Shown here: piece after piece, positions 55,167 to 64,000 of the stretch
Layout of the letters: the number at the start of each line of letters is the position of its first letter
Numbering within the stretch: position 1 is the first letter of the stretch
Assembly: GCF_023703325.1 (NCBI RefSeq)
Contig: NZ_JAMQGM010000023.1
Span: forward strand, 84,513-148,512
DNA from: Streptomyces meridianus
Lineage (GTDB): Bacteria > Actinomycetota > Actinomycetes > Streptomycetales > Streptomycetaceae
DNA length: 64,000 nt
Direction of reading: 5' to 3'
Notes under the pieces: model-generated
What the model was told of the DNA's origin: nothing
Databases searched by the model: none
The model's input: the letters and a program-made list of their open reading frames with translations, nothing else
Translations under genes and position numbers: made by a program

Positions 55167-55523
55167 ATGCGCGGAAGGCTCGTCATCGCCGGCGCCGCAC
55201 TGGCCATGGCCCTCACCGGCGGCACTGCGTGGGCCGGGGAGACCGGGGCCGGGACGACCGGTCCCCACCACGGCGGCAAGGGCATCCCCGGCTACGAGAT
55301 GGTGACCCTGCCGAACGAGAACGTGCCGAACTTCCAGCGGCGCACCGTGTACTGCCCGGAGGGCAAGAAGGTCATCGGCGGCGGTGCCGAGGCGCGCGGC
55401 AACGAGGCCGTCCTCGTCGGCAGCTTCCCCACCGACGACGGCACCGGCTGGATCGGTCTGGGCCGGCAGACCGACACCGACAACGTGGGCATCAGCGTCT
55501 TCGCGATCTGCGCCTACGCCTGA
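55167..55523 (+). CDS. Small secreted protein, 118 residues
   Basis: A Sec signal (about 1-27, ending TAWA) leads into a mature part of about 90 residues with two Cys (VYCPEGKKVIGGGAEA and VFAICAYA), likely one disulfide. The C-P-x-G-K-x-V-x-G-G-G motif is frequent in streptomycete secreted proteins of unknown role. The ATG has AAGGGAGAAG upstream. A strong hairpin follows. Confidence 0.8.
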   Translation: MRGRLVIAGAALAMALTGGTAWAGETGAGTTGPHHGGKGIPGYEMVTLPNENVPNFQRRTVYCPEGKKVIGGGAEARGNEAVLVGSFPTDDGTGWIGLGRQTDTDNVGISVFAICAYA

Positions 55524-55535
55524 CGGACACGGCAG

Positions 55536-55572
55536 CCCCGGGCCCGGACCGTGCGGCGGCCCGGGCCCGGGG
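55536..55572. terminator. Bidirectional hairpin terminator
   Basis: A perfect 12-bp stem CCCCGGGCCCGG / CCGGGCCCGGGG lies between the convergent secreted-protein and GNAT genes. Confidence 0.75.
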
Positions 55573-55599
55573 CCGTCGGTGGCCCGCCCGCGGGCCGGC

Positions 55600-56064
55600 T
55601 CAGGTCAGGTCGAGTTCGGCGACGACCTCGCCCTCGCTCATCTCCCCGGTCGGACGGAAACCCAGCCGCCGGTAGAAGTCCTCGGGGCCGTGCTCCCCCT
55701 GCTTGTAGGTCACGGTGACGCGGTCCTGCCCCCGCCGGCGGACTTCCTCGGCGACGGCCTGCACCGCGAACCGTCCGTAGCCCCGTCCCTGCTCCCCCGC
55801 GTCGACGGCGAGCCGCCAGAGCCCGGAGCGGAGCCGGTCGTCCGGCTGCTCGAAGCGAACGTCGAAGAAGGCCATCACGAACCCCACCAGCCGATCGCCG
55901 TCGGCTATCAGCCGCGGCCAGGCGATGTCCTGGTGCACGTACGCCTCGGCCAGCGACTCGGCCACGGATTCGACGTACCGCCCCTGCTCGGGGCGCACCG
56001 CCAGGCGGAACGCGTCGTGGATGTTGTCCGGGGTGACCTGCTCGAGGCGCAGCGCTGTCGTCAT
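55600..56064 (-). CDS. GNAT-family acetyltransferase
   Basis: The 154-residue product resembles the spermine/spermidine acetyltransferase-like GNAT group: RLEQVTPDNIHDAFRL at the start, LVGFVMAFFDVRF, LWRLAVDAGEQGRGYGRFAVQAV (acetyl-CoA loop Q-G-R-G-Y-G) and GPEDFYRRLGFRPTGE. The substrate is likely a small polyamine or amine. It is monocistronic and divergent from a Uma2 gene. Confidence 0.86.
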   Translation of the reverse strand: MTTALRLEQVTPDNIHDAFRLAVRPEQGRYVESVAESLAEAYVHQDIAWPRLIADGDRLVGFVMAFFDVRFEQPDDRLRSGLWRLAVDAGEQGRGYGRFAVQAVAEEVRRRGQDRVTVTYKQGEHGPEDFYRRLGFRPTGEMSEGEVVAELDLT

Positions 56065-56273
56065 GCCCGCAACCTAGGCAGGGCGCGGGCCCGCGTCGAC
56101 CGAATATGCCGGGCTCGGTCGGCTGACGCGACCCGGCGGCCCCGGCCGGTCGCTGCCCGCGGCAGCTGCCCGCCGGGGATTCGCCGCACCGGCGGAACGG
56201 GCCGCGGATCCGCCACCGCTGTCATGTCCCGATCGCCGTGCGTATCGTAGGTGAGGGAGGAGGGTGATGTGCC

Positions 56274-56834
56274 ATGGCCGAGGCCGGAGAACTGAGTCTG
56301 GACGAGCTGTTCGAGCGACTTGCCCGGATGCCCGTACCCGACGGCTACAAGGTCGAGGTCGTCGAGGGCACCGCGCACGTATCGCCCCAGCGGGAGGTCC
56401 ACCGGGAGATCGTCGGCAGGATCGTGCAGGTCCTGGAGAGCCGCTACGGGCCCGGCGTCCACGTGAAATCGGACGAGCGCATCGACTTCCCCGGTGACGG
56501 CAACGGCTTTGCGCCGGACGTCGCGAAGATCGCCGACGAGGCGAAGATGGACGACCAGGGACGCTGGTCCTACGAGGACGTCGAATTCGTCGCGGAGGTC
56601 ACCTCCGAGAGCAGCGCCGGCAACGACTACGGACCGAAACGCATCGCCTACGCGCTGGCGGGTGTCCCGGTGTACGTGATCGTCGACCCCTACGCGGGCC
56701 GGTGCCACGCCTTCTCCCAGGTGCAGGGCGGCGAGTACCGCAGCGAGCACACGGTGCTCTTCGGCACCCCGCTCGACCTCACCGGCACCGCGATCGACCT
56801 GGTGCTTCCCACCGTCGGCTTCCCGCAGGACTGA
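56274..56834 (+). CDS. Uma2-family (DUF820) putative endonuclease
   Basis: The 186-residue intact Uma2 protein shows VEVVEGTAHVSP, HREIVGRIVQVLESR, KSDERIDFP, core Asp in FAPDVAKI, core Glu in FVAEVTSESSAGNDYGPKRIAYALAGVPVYVIVDPY. It is distinct from the copy at 51275. The ATG follows GGAGGG at about ten bases. A perfect hairpin comes eight bases after the stop. Confidence 0.86.
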   Translation: MAEAGELSLDELFERLARMPVPDGYKVEVVEGTAHVSPQREVHREIVGRIVQVLESRYGPGVHVKSDERIDFPGDGNGFAPDVAKIADEAKMDDQGRWSYEDVEFVAEVTSESSAGNDYGPKRIAYALAGVPVYVIVDPYAGRCHAFSQVQGGEYRSEHTVLFGTPLDLTGTAIDLVLPTVGFPQD

Positions 56835-56841
56835 TCGCGCA

Positions 56842-56863
56842 CACCGCCCGGCACCGGGCGGTG
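56842..56863. terminator. Bidirectional hairpin terminator
   Basis: A perfect 10-bp stem CACCGCCCGG / CCGGGCGGTG with a 2-base loop between convergent genes. Confidence 0.65.
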
Positions 56864-56894
56864 CCCGCGTCGCGGCGACAGCTCCCGACTGCGC

Positions 56895-57713
56895 TCACAC
56901 ACCCGCCAGTTCGGCGAGGACCGCGGCGTGGTCGGACGGCCGGACGCCGTCGACCGGGCCGTCCGCCGCACGCCGCACGGCGGTGACGTGGCCGAGGCCG
57001 CCCGGGCCCGGCTCCCCGACGTGGACGTAGTCGATGCGCACCGGCGGGCCGAAGGTCTTCGCCACGTACGGATTCGCCGGGTCCCAGGTGGCCGAAGGCT
57101 GCGCCGGATCGGCGTACTCCCAGGCGTCGAAGAGGGTCAGGCCCGGGACGGCGGGGGCCGTCCGGTAGCCGCCGAGCAGCCGGATCTCGTCGGAGTCCGG
57201 CCAGGCGTTGAAGTCCCCGGTGAGCACCGGCGGGAAGTCGGTTCCGCCCCGGTGGGCGGTGATGAACTCCGCGATGACGCGCACCTGTTCACAGCGAACG
57301 GCCGACGCATCGGTGGCCGAGGTCAGGTGGGTGGTGAAGAACGGAACCCGGTGGCCGGGGGCGTCCAGCAGGGCGTGCAGGGCCAGGTAGCCGGCGTCCC
57401 GTTCCCGGTGCGCGGGCAGTCGGACCACCGCGCGGTCGGCGACGGTCCACCGGCTGAGCACGGCGTTCCCGATCCCGACCGCCGGATCCCCGATGCGTCG
57501 CTGCCACCGTTCGGGGGCGTCGGACGCGGCCCAGGTCCAGTGCATGCCGAGTTCTTCGGCGAGCCACCCGGCAAGGTTCTCTCCGCCGCGCTCCCAGACC
57601 TCCTGCAACCCGACGACGTCCGGTTGCAGGTCGCGCAGGACGGCCAGGATCGCCTTCCTGCGCTGCTCCCACGGGCCGAACCGCCACCACACGTTCCACG
57701 TCAGCACCCGCAT
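56895..57713 (-). CDS. Endonuclease/exonuclease/phosphatase-family protein
   Basis: The 272-residue product has the EEP fold: LTWNVWW at the start, QPDVVGLQEVWE (metal-binding Glu), FFTTHLTS, LTGDFNAWPDSDEI (catalytic D-x-N), and a C-terminal RPSDHAAVLAEL (catalytic Asp-His). Family members cleave nucleic acids, sphingomyelin or inositol phosphates. No signal peptide is present, so it is probably cytoplasmic. The start is ATG 57713 with GGAGG at five bases; longer ORFs upstream are not supported. Confidence 0.9.
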   Translation of the reverse strand: MRVLTWNVWWRFGPWEQRRKAILAVLRDLQPDVVGLQEVWERGGENLAGWLAEELGMHWTWAASDAPERWQRRIGDPAVGIGNAVLSRWTVADRAVVRLPAHRERDAGYLALHALLDAPGHRVPFFTTHLTSATDASAVRCEQVRVIAEFITAHRGGTDFPPVLTGDFNAWPDSDEIRLLGGYRTAPAVPGLTLFDAWEYADPAQPSATWDPANPYVAKTFGPPVRIDYVHVGEPGPGGLGHVTAVRRAADGPVDGVRPSDHAAVLAELAGV

Positions 57714-57894
57714 CCGCGCCTCCGGTTCGGTGCCGGGCGTTCCGGCTCGGAGGCGATTCTCCCGGCCGGCGGCCCCGTCGCACCAGCTCCCGGACCTCCC
57801 GAGGGCGTACAGCGGAGCGCCTTTTCGGCCAGGGCCGGGGGACGGGGCCGGAGACGCTTGTGCGCGGCCCGGGCCCGGGTGCAGTCTGCCGGTC

Positions 57895-58296
57895 GTGTAC
57901 ACCGTCGACGACGCGCTTCCCACCGTGGCCGAGTACCGGGCGCTCCGCGAAGCCGTGGCCTGGGCGTCGCCGTCGCCGGAGGCGTGCCGGACGGCGCTGG
58001 GCGGCTCCGTGTTCGCAGTCGTGGCCCGCCGGCGGCAGCAGGTCGTGGGCATGGCCAGGGTGGTGGGCGACCGGACGATGTACCTGCTGGTCGTCGACGT
58101 CGTCGTCCATCCGGCGCACCAGGGTGCGGGACTCGGCAGGAGCCTGGCCGAGCGCGTCGTCGGATGGGCACAGGAGCAGGGGGCCCGGAGCACGCTGCTG
58201 GTGGCGGACGACGACGTCGCCGCGTTCTACGCCTCCCTCGGCTTCGCCCCGGACACCGGCGGCCGCCTGATGCGGCTCACCCGCCGGCCCCTGTGA
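57895..58296 (+). CDS. GNAT-family acetyltransferase
   Basis: The 133-residue single-domain GNAT begins YTVDDALPTVAEYRALREAVAW and has VVGMARVVGDRTMYLLVVDVVVHPAHQGAGLGRSLAERVV (acetyl-CoA loop Q-G-A-G-L-G) and DVAAFYASLGFAP. The start is GTG 57895; there is no ribosome site, and a CAGTCT -10-like element close upstream could make it leaderless. The substrate is unknown. Confidence 0.85.
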   Translation: MYTVDDALPTVAEYRALREAVAWASPSPEACRTALGGSVFAVVARRRQQVVGMARVVGDRTMYLLVVDVVVHPAHQGAGLGRSLAERVVGWAQEQGARSTLLVADDDVAAFYASLGFAPDTGGRLMRLTRRPL

Positions 58297-58459
58297 GAGG
58301 GACGACGGCAACCCGACGAAGCCGGCTCGGCCAACCACGGAAAGCGCCGTCGTGATCACCAGCGATCCGGTCGACCTGACTGCCCATCCGACCGCCCTGG
58401 GCGCGCTGGACGTTCACGTCGTCCCGGTCCGACCGGCGCGCGCTCGGTCGGGAAGACGG

Positions 58460-58506
58460 CGGCGGCCCGCCGGCGCCCCGGGAACGGGGTTGCCGACGGG
58501 CCGCCG
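58460..58506 (-). terminator. Terminator of mdh
   Basis: A 15-bp stem with one mismatch (CGGCGGCCCGCCGGC / GCCGACGGGCCGCCG), with an inner CCCC/GGGG stem, lies 16 bases beyond the mdh stop. Confidence 0.75.
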
Positions 58507-58521
58507 TGATGAGCGAAGGGC

Positions 58522-59625
<1,104 letters not shown>

Positions 59626-60020
59626 CTATCCGACCCCGCCGGTGCCCGGCCCGCGGCCCTGTGTGGCGCGTCTCACCGTGCGGGTTCCGCCCGGGGCGGG
59701 TCGGCAAACATGGCCCGGCGGCCACCCGCGCGAGGGGGGGTGCGCGCGGGCGACCGCCGGGAGTGCCGAACCCGTGGGGGGGTCGAACAATCGCCTGCCC
59801 AGCTTCACACGGGGCATGCCTGCCGGCGTCGCTCGGATCGCCCGGCGGCCCGGCGGACACTGCCGGCGGGCGCTCGCCCGGCCAGGGCGGAACGCCGGGC
59901 AGCGGAGGCGGCCCGCAGCCCTCGGCGGGCCGGCCGCACGGGCAGAGGGTTGGTGACGCGACCGCGGCCGACCGCCGTGGGGCCCCGGTGAGGCCCTGCT
60001 GCACAGCCGCGGCGGTGCGC

Positions 60021-60482
60021 TCAGCGGACGGTCAGGTGGACGAGATCCTTCAGCCAGGGAATGTCCAGCCATGGCTTCGGCTGGATCATCAGCGACAGCA
60101 GCAGGATCGCCGTGCCGAGCACCCCGTAGGTGAGGATGTCGGTGAACCGCGACCGGACCGCGAGCATGCCGACCGACGGTCGTGCCCAGCGCAGCACCGC
60201 GCCGCCGATCAGTGCCAGGCCGACCAGCAGGGTTCCGATCCTCGGTGCCCCGAGGACCACGACGAGCAGCCCGAGTGCGGCGCCGCCCGCCACAGCCAGC
60301 AGCGGCCACTGGCGCGCCGGGGCCGGAGCGTCGCCGGGCGCGGCACGGCCGCCGCCCTCGGGACGCGCCGTGGTCCGGGTGAGCCGGGGGAACCGGCGGG
60401 TCGTCCGGGACGGCTCCTGCACCGGGCCGCTGCCCGGCGCCTCGTCCGTTTCCGCCCGGGTCGCGTGTGCTTCGGTACCCAT
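60021..60482 (-). CDS. DUF3017-family membrane protein
   Basis: The 153-residue protein has an N-terminal charged, Pro-rich part (about 1-58) followed by three membrane helices (LLAVAGGAALGLLVVVLG, IGTLLVGLALIGGAVLRW, ILTYGVLGTAILLLSLMI). The family regularly follows folD in actinomycetes; the function is unknown. It lies 20 bases after folD, so they form an operon. The ATG has GGAAGGG upstream. Confidence 0.85.
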   Translation of the reverse strand: MGTEAHATRAETDEAPGSGPVQEPSRTTRRFPRLTRTTARPEGGGRAAPGDAPAPARQWPLLAVAGGAALGLLVVVLGAPRIGTLLVGLALIGGAVLRWARPSVGMLAVRSRFTDILTYGVLGTAILLLSLMIQPKPWLDIPWLKDLVHLTVR

Positions 60483-60502
60483 GACGAGCAGTCCCTTCCC
60501 CG

Positions 60503-61378
60503 TCAGCCCCGGCCGTCGCCGGTCCGGAGTCCGGTGGCCTCGGCGGCGTCGACAACGTTCTGCAGCAGCAGGGCGCGGGTCATCGGCCCCACACCGCCCG
60601 GGTTCGGCGAGACCCACGCCGCCACCTCGGCCACGCCCGGGTGCACGTCGCCGACGATCTTCCCGTGCTCGTCACGGCTGACGCCCACGTCGAGGACGGC
60701 CGCGCCCGGCTTGACGTCCTCGGGCTTGACGATGTGCGGGGACCCCGCCGCGGCCACGACGATGTCGGCCTGCCGCAGCAGCGACCCGAGGTCGCGGGTC
60801 CCCGTGTGGCACAGGGTGACGGTCGCGTTCTCCGAGCGGCGGGTCAGCAGCAGTCCGATCGACCGGCCGACGGTGATGCCCCGGCCGATGACGACCACGT
60901 GCGCGCCGTTCAGTGCGACGTCGTGACGGCGCAGCAACTGCACGATGCCGTTCGGCGTGCACGGCAGCGGCCCGGCCTGGTTGAGCACGAGCTTGCCGAG
61001 GCTCATCGGTGCGAGGCCGTCGGCGTCCTTGGCCGGGTCGATGAGTTCCAGCACCCGGTTGGTGTCGATGCCCTTGGGAAGCGGGAGTTGGACGATGTAA
61101 CCGGTGCAGGCCGGGTCCTCGTTCAGCTCGTGGACGACCGCCTCGATCTCCTCCTGCGTCGCGGTCTCCGGCAGCTCGCGCTGGATGGAGGCGATGCCGA
61201 TCTGCGCGCAGTCCCGGTGCTTGCCGTCGACGTACCAGCGGCTGCCGGGATCGTCACCGACCAGCAGTGTGCCGAGCCCCGGCGTGATGCCCCGGGCCCT
61301 GAGGGTCTCCACCCGGCCGGCGAGCTCAGTCTTGATCGCGGCTGCGGTGGCCTTGCCATCGAGAATCTGGGCGGTCAT
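60503..61378 (-). CDS. folD: Bifunctional methylenetetrahydrofolate dehydrogenase / cyclohydrolase
   Basis: The 291-residue enzyme interconverts 5,10-methylene- and 10-formyl-tetrahydrofolate, supplying one-carbon units. The catalytic Lys is in [15 protein letters not shown] (equivalent of Y-x-x-x-K). Also seen are [13 protein letters not shown], the nucleotide site [17 protein letters not shown] and the C-terminal [16 protein letters not shown]. The length is normal. The ATG has GGGAGG at seven bases. It is the first gene of the pair with DUF3017. Confidence 0.97.
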   Translation of the reverse strand: MTAQILDGKATAAAIKTELAGRVETLRARGITPGLGTLLVGDDPGSRWYVDGKHRDCAQIGIASIQRELPETATQEEIEAVVHELNEDPACTGYIVQLPLPKGIDTNRVLELIDPAKDADGLAPMSLGKLVLNQAGPLPCTPNGIVQLLRRHDVALNGAHVVVIGRGITVGRSIGLLLTRRSENATVTLCHTGTRDLGSLLRQADIVVAAAGSPHIVKPEDVKPGAAVLDVGVSRDEHGKIVGDVHPGVAEVAAWVSPNPGGVGPMTRALLLQNVVDAAEATGLRTGDGRG

Positions 61379-61584
61379 GGGTCCATCCTCCCATGCGGCC
61401 GACGAGGTCCTGCTGGTGGGAACCGACCAGTGGACAGCCCCCGCGGCGGCCCGGGTCACGAATTCGGCACAGCGCGGAACCCCGCTGGACACGGAGCACG
61501 CACAGCAACGACGATGTGACCGCACAGCCAGGAGCCTGCGCACGACGACGTCGAGCGGTGGAGGCACCGAACCGGGGGAAGAAC

Positions 61585-61749
61585 GTGAGCGATCCGTACC
61601 GCACGCCGCGCCTGCACGGATTCCGGAACCGGCCCGTTCGCGCCGGCCGGCCGGAGCGCTGGAGCGAACCACCGGTTCCCGGCGCCACGGCTGTCCCCGG
61701 GCCGCGGCCGCCCGTGCGGGGCTCTCTCCGTTGCGCCCCGCACTCATGA
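61585..61749 (+). CDS. Possible 54-residue leader-like ORF coupled to the DUF2752 gene
   Basis: GTG 61585 follows an excellent ribosome site (GGGGGAAGAAC). The frame ends at a TGA overlapping the next ATG (ATGA), the usual mark of translational coupling. The encoded Arg/Pro-rich peptide is not recognised. Without this frame the DUF2752 ATG would have no ribosome site. It may be a real small protein, a coupling leader or a decayed gene. Confidence 0.45.
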   Translation: MSDPYRTPRLHGFRNRPVRAGRPERWSEPPVPGATAVPGPRPPVRGSLRCAPHS

Positions 61750-62213
61750 CGGCTCCTGCCCCCGGCGGCGCCCCGTCCGCGTCGGACCCCGCATCGGACC
61801 ACACCTCCCCCGTTGGCGCGCCTGCCCGGATCCCGATGTCCCGGGCGCTCGCCCGGATCGCGGTGCGCGGGTCCGCCGCCGCAGTGGCAGCGGTCGCGGT
61901 CGCCCGGCTGCATGCGGCGCACGACCCCGGGGTGCTGTGCCCGCTGCGGTGGTTGACCGGCGTTCCCTGCCCGCTGTGCGGGAGCACCACGGTTTTCATC
62001 GAACTCGGCCGGGGCGACTGGGGGGCCGCCCTGGCGGCGAATCCGGTCACCGCGGTCGCGGGGCTGGGCCTCCTGCTCGCCCCGCTCGGCCTCGGGCGCT
62101 GGTGGTGGCGGACGTCACCCCGGGGCCGGGGCGTCATCGTCGCGGCGGCTCTCGCCGCGGCGTGGGGGTGGCAGCTTCACCGGTTGGGGCTCCCCGCCCC
62201 GGGTGCCGGGTAG
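61746..62213 (+). CDS. DUF2752-family membrane protein
   Basis: The 155-residue protein has a Pro/Ser-rich start and the DUF2752 core: [42 protein letters not shown], with the C-P-x-C-G motif and two or three hydrophobic helices. The family often accompanies TM2/RDD-like membrane genes. There is no own ribosome site; translation probably depends on the short ORF upstream, which it overlaps by four bases. Confidence 0.85.
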   Translation: MTAPAPGGAPSASDPASDHTSPVGAPARIPMSRALARIAVRGSAAAVAAVAVARLHAAHDPGVLCPLRWLTGVPCPLCGSTTVFIELGRGDWGAALAANPVTAVAGLGLLLAPLGLGRWWWRTSPRGRGVIVAAALAAAWGWQLHRLGLPAPGAG

Positions 62214-62280
62214 GCCCCCGGGCCCGCGGCGCAGCCCTCGTCAGTCACTGTCCAGCACGCATCCCCTCGGAGGATCGCAC

Positions 62281-63024
62281 GTGAGTTACCCGCCCAACCC
62301 CAGCAACCCGTACGGGGGCCAGCCCGGTTACGGCTACCCGCAGCAGCCCGGCGTCCCCCCGCAGGGCCCCGGACCCGGACAGCAGCCCGGCATGCCCCAG
62401 CAGCCCGGCATGCCGCAGCAGGGGGGCTACGGCTACCCGCAGCAGCCCGGCGTCCCGCCGCAGGCACCCGGCATGCCCCAGCAGGGCTACGGCTACCCGC
62501 AGCAGGGGATGCCCCCGCAGGGTTACGGCTACCCGGGCGGCGGCTACCAGCAGCCCGGCATGATGCCGCCGTTCGCGAGCTGGGGAGCGCGCGCCGGTGC
62601 CTACCTGCTCGACGCCCTGATCGTCGGCGTCGCCCCGATGCTGTTCTTCGTGATCGCGGCCACGGCGTTCGTGACCCAGCCGAACTACGACGCGGCGACC
62701 GGCAGTTACGAGCCCGGCGGCGTCGAGACCGCGGGCGTCGTCCTCTACCTGCTCGGCACCCTCGCGGCCGTCGGCCTCGGCCTGTGGGTGCTGTACCAGG
62801 AGGGCACGACCGGGCAGACCCCGGGCAAGAAGGCGCTCAACATCGCGGTGCTGCGCGAAGCCGACGGCCGTCCGCTCGGCTTCGGCATGGCGTTCGTCCG
62901 CAAGCTCTGCCACATCCTCGACAACATGGCCTGCTACCTCGGCTGGCTCTGGCCGCTGTGGGACGCCAAGAAGCAGACGTTCGCGGACAAGATCATCAGC
63001 TCGGTCGTCGTGCGAACCCGCTGA
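62281..63024 (+). CDS. RDD-family membrane protein with Pro/Gly/Tyr/Gln-rich N-terminus
   Basis: The 247-residue protein has a cytoplasmic low-complexity region (about 1-98) built of GYGYPQQPG and PGMPQQ units. An RDD domain follows (about 100-245): FASWGARAGAYLLDALIVGV with the R-x-x-A-x-x-x-D pattern, GTTGQTPGKKALNIAVLR, and WDAKKQTFADKIISSVVV. RDD proteins are membrane proteins, some with Na+/H+ exchange activity. The start is GTG 62281 with CGGAGGA upstream. Confidence 0.88.
   Translation: MSYPPNPSNPYGGQPGYGYPQQPGVPPQGPGPGQQPGMPQQPGMPQQGGYGYPQQPGVPPQAPGMPQQGYGYPQQGMPPQGYGYPGGGYQQPGMMPPFASWGARAGAYLLDALIVGVAPMLFFVIAATAFVTQPNYDAATGSYEPGGVETAGVVLYLLGTLAAVGLGLWVLYQEGTTGQTPGKKALNIAVLREADGRPLGFGMAFVRKLCHILDNMACYLGWLWPLWDAKKQTFADKIISSVVVRTR
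62299..62571 (+). repeat. In-gene tandem repeats (GGCTACCCGCAGCAGCCCGGC-type units)
   Basis: Imperfect units of about 18-36 bases encoding GYGYPQQPG(V/M)P recur across the 5' third of the RDD gene; a similar but sparser pattern begins the next gene. Confidence 0.65.
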
Positions 63025-63239
63025 GAAGCCCCACCTCGGGCCATTCGGGACCCCCGAAGGCCCTGACCCCGGTGCCCATTTGCTCCGTTCACGGATCTTG
63101 GCGGGACAACGCTGGACAACGTGGGAGGCAGCCTCCACGATGGCTCCCAGTGTCGCGGCACCGGGGGTGGGCCGCTTGCACAACTCCTGCCTCTGGGCGG
63201 TCCGCGCCGTCCCTGAAGGCGCAACGGAGGAACCCGGCC

Positions 63240-63899
63240 ATGAGCCACCCCGACTCCAACAACCCCTATGGCGGCCCGCCACCGGGCCAGCAGCCGGCCC
63301 AGCCCTACGACTACCCGCAGGGACAGAGACAGCCGCAGCCCTACGGATACCCGCAGCCGGGACAGCAGCCGTACGGCTTCCCCCCGCAGCACCAGCCGCA
63401 GGTCCAGCCGCAGGGGCAGGGGCATCCGGGGTACCCGGGCCACCCGGGCTACGCCGGCGGTGCGTACATTCCGACGGAACTGCCCGGGCTCGCCAAGGCG
63501 GCCCGCGTCCTGCTGTTTGTCATCGGCGGCCTCCAGCTCATCGGCGGCATCGCCGCCGCCGTCGGCCTGACCGCGCTCAACAGCGCCGACACCGGCCTTG
63601 GTTCGGGCCCGGCGGGTGACGCGGCGGCCGGGATCGGCATGGTGGCGGTCGTCGTCCTGCTGGCCCTTGCGGTGCTCGTCATCGTCCTCGCCGCGAAGTT
63701 CGGCAGCGGCGGCAACGGCGTACGCGTCACGACGATCGTCTACGCCTCGCTCGGGATCGTGGGCAGCCTGTTCAACCTGGTCCAGGGCACTCCGGCCGGG
63801 GCGATCGGGGCCGTCATCGGCATAGCCGTCGGCGCTGTCATCCTCGCCGCGATGCTCCAGTCGCAGACGGCCGCCTGGTTCAAGCGGCCACGGCACTGA
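63240..63899 (+). CDS. Membrane protein with Gln/Pro/Tyr-rich N-terminus
   Basis: The 219-residue protein has an N-terminal low-complexity region (about 1-78; PYDYPQGQRQPQPYGYPQPG) and four hydrophobic helices (about 85-107, 127-148, 160-178, 183-205). The domain is not recognised by name. It resembles the many small streptomycete membrane proteins placed after RDD or TM2 genes. The ATG has ACGGAGGA upstream. Two hairpins follow. Confidence 0.8.
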   Translation: MSHPDSNNPYGGPPPGQQPAQPYDYPQGQRQPQPYGYPQPGQQPYGFPPQHQPQVQPQGQGHPGYPGHPGYAGGAYIPTELPGLAKAARVLLFVIGGLQLIGGIAAAVGLTALNSADTGLGSGPAGDAAAGIGMVAVVVLLALAVLVIVLAAKFGSGGNGVRVTTIVYASLGIVGSLFNLVQGTPAGAIGAVIGIAVGAVILAAMLQSQTAAWFKRPRH

Positions 63900-63905
63900 G
63901 CCCGT

Positions 63906-63938
63906 CCGCCGCCCCCGGCCCCGAGCCGGGGGCGGCGG
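63906..63938 (+). terminator. Hairpin terminator
   Basis: A perfect 14-bp stem (CCGCCGCCCCCGGC and its complement), loop CCCGA, seven bases after the stop. Confidence 0.8.
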
Positions 63939-63958
63939 TCACCCCGCGCCTGTGTGCG

Positions 63959-63999
63959 AAGGCCGTGTTCCCCGCCGTTGCGGCGGGGAACACGGCCTT
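63959..63999. terminator. Second strong hairpin, probably for the convergent gene beyond the window
   Basis: A perfect 18-bp stem (AAGGCCGTGTTCCCCGCC and its complement), loop GTTGC, at the very end of the window. It begins with A and ends with T residues and reads well as a terminator in both directions. Confidence 0.8.
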
Positions 64000-64000
64000 C

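Noticed and set aside
59640..60020. A gene between mdh and the DUF3017 gene
   Set aside because: All frames are low-complexity Arg/Pro/Gly with no ribosome site or domain.

Overview
The window is high-GC (roughly 70-73% by eye), codon use is strongly GC3-biased, and many starts are GTG or leaderless. It carries Streptomyces-type genes: an XRE/DUF397 pair, DUF6415, Uma2 proteins, DUF3017, an SCO4848-like membrane protein, and FG-GAP and PGRP amidases. It is best read as a core-chromosome segment of a Streptomyces or close relative. From memory, the order (malate dehydrogenase/folD - betaine genes - trpS - D-Ala-D-Ala carboxypeptidase - sdhCDAB - two ECF sigma factors) resembles the SCO4824-SCO4866 region of S. 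coelicolor; I could not check this. No tRNA, rRNA, CRISPR array or insertion sequence was seen.

Left part (1-14.5 kb): two tandem, paralogous ECF sigma-factor modules, each followed by an overlapping gene for a single-pass membrane protein with a low-complexity outer region. Then come a GNAT enzyme, a GNAT-AAA ATPase fusion, a large secreted PGRP amidase with FG-GAP repeats, a glutathione-independent formaldehyde dehydrogenase, a GH20 hexosaminidase lipoprotein and a lone OHCU decarboxylase (urate catabolism). 14.7-18.3 kb: the complete sdhCDAB operon with a terminator. 18.5-26.7 kb: a small alarmone-hydrolase-like HD protein, a MarR regulator behind a short UvrA-like ABC protein, an AraC/VOC pair, an MFS exporter with a TTA codon and an AT-rich operator-like leader, and a secreted serine protease.

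26.7-43 kb: mostly housekeeping and envelope genes. These are an orphan oligopeptide-binding lipoprotein, a polytopic metallophosphoesterase with an internal twin-arginine motif, a penicillin-binding carboxypeptidase, a YihY/BrkB membrane protein, a 2'-5' RNA ligase-like protein, trpS, ornithine aminotransferase, a YgiB/YgiC-like lipoprotein plus glutathionylspermidine-synthase-like pair, a dienelactone-hydrolase-like protein without its nucleophile, an AhpD-like protein and a PAS-PP2C phosphatase.

43-50.5 kb: one osmoprotection operon on the minus strand (betB-betA-ABC ATPase-fused permease-binding protein). It couples uptake of choline or betaine to its oxidation to glycine betaine, and there are two CGCCAG/CTGGCG dyads just upstream. 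51-58.5 kb: an accessory stretch with two intact Uma2 genes (a third, broken copy lies at 42.8 kb), a Tat-exported amidase, a divergent DUF6415 / XRE-DUF397 module, a small secreted protein, two GNATs and an endonuclease/exonuclease/phosphatase-family protein. 58.5-64 kb: mdh with a leader hairpin, DUF3017, folD, a DUF2752 protein coupled to a tiny ORF, and two membrane proteins with Pro/Gly/Tyr/Gln-rich N-termini, ending at two strong hairpins.
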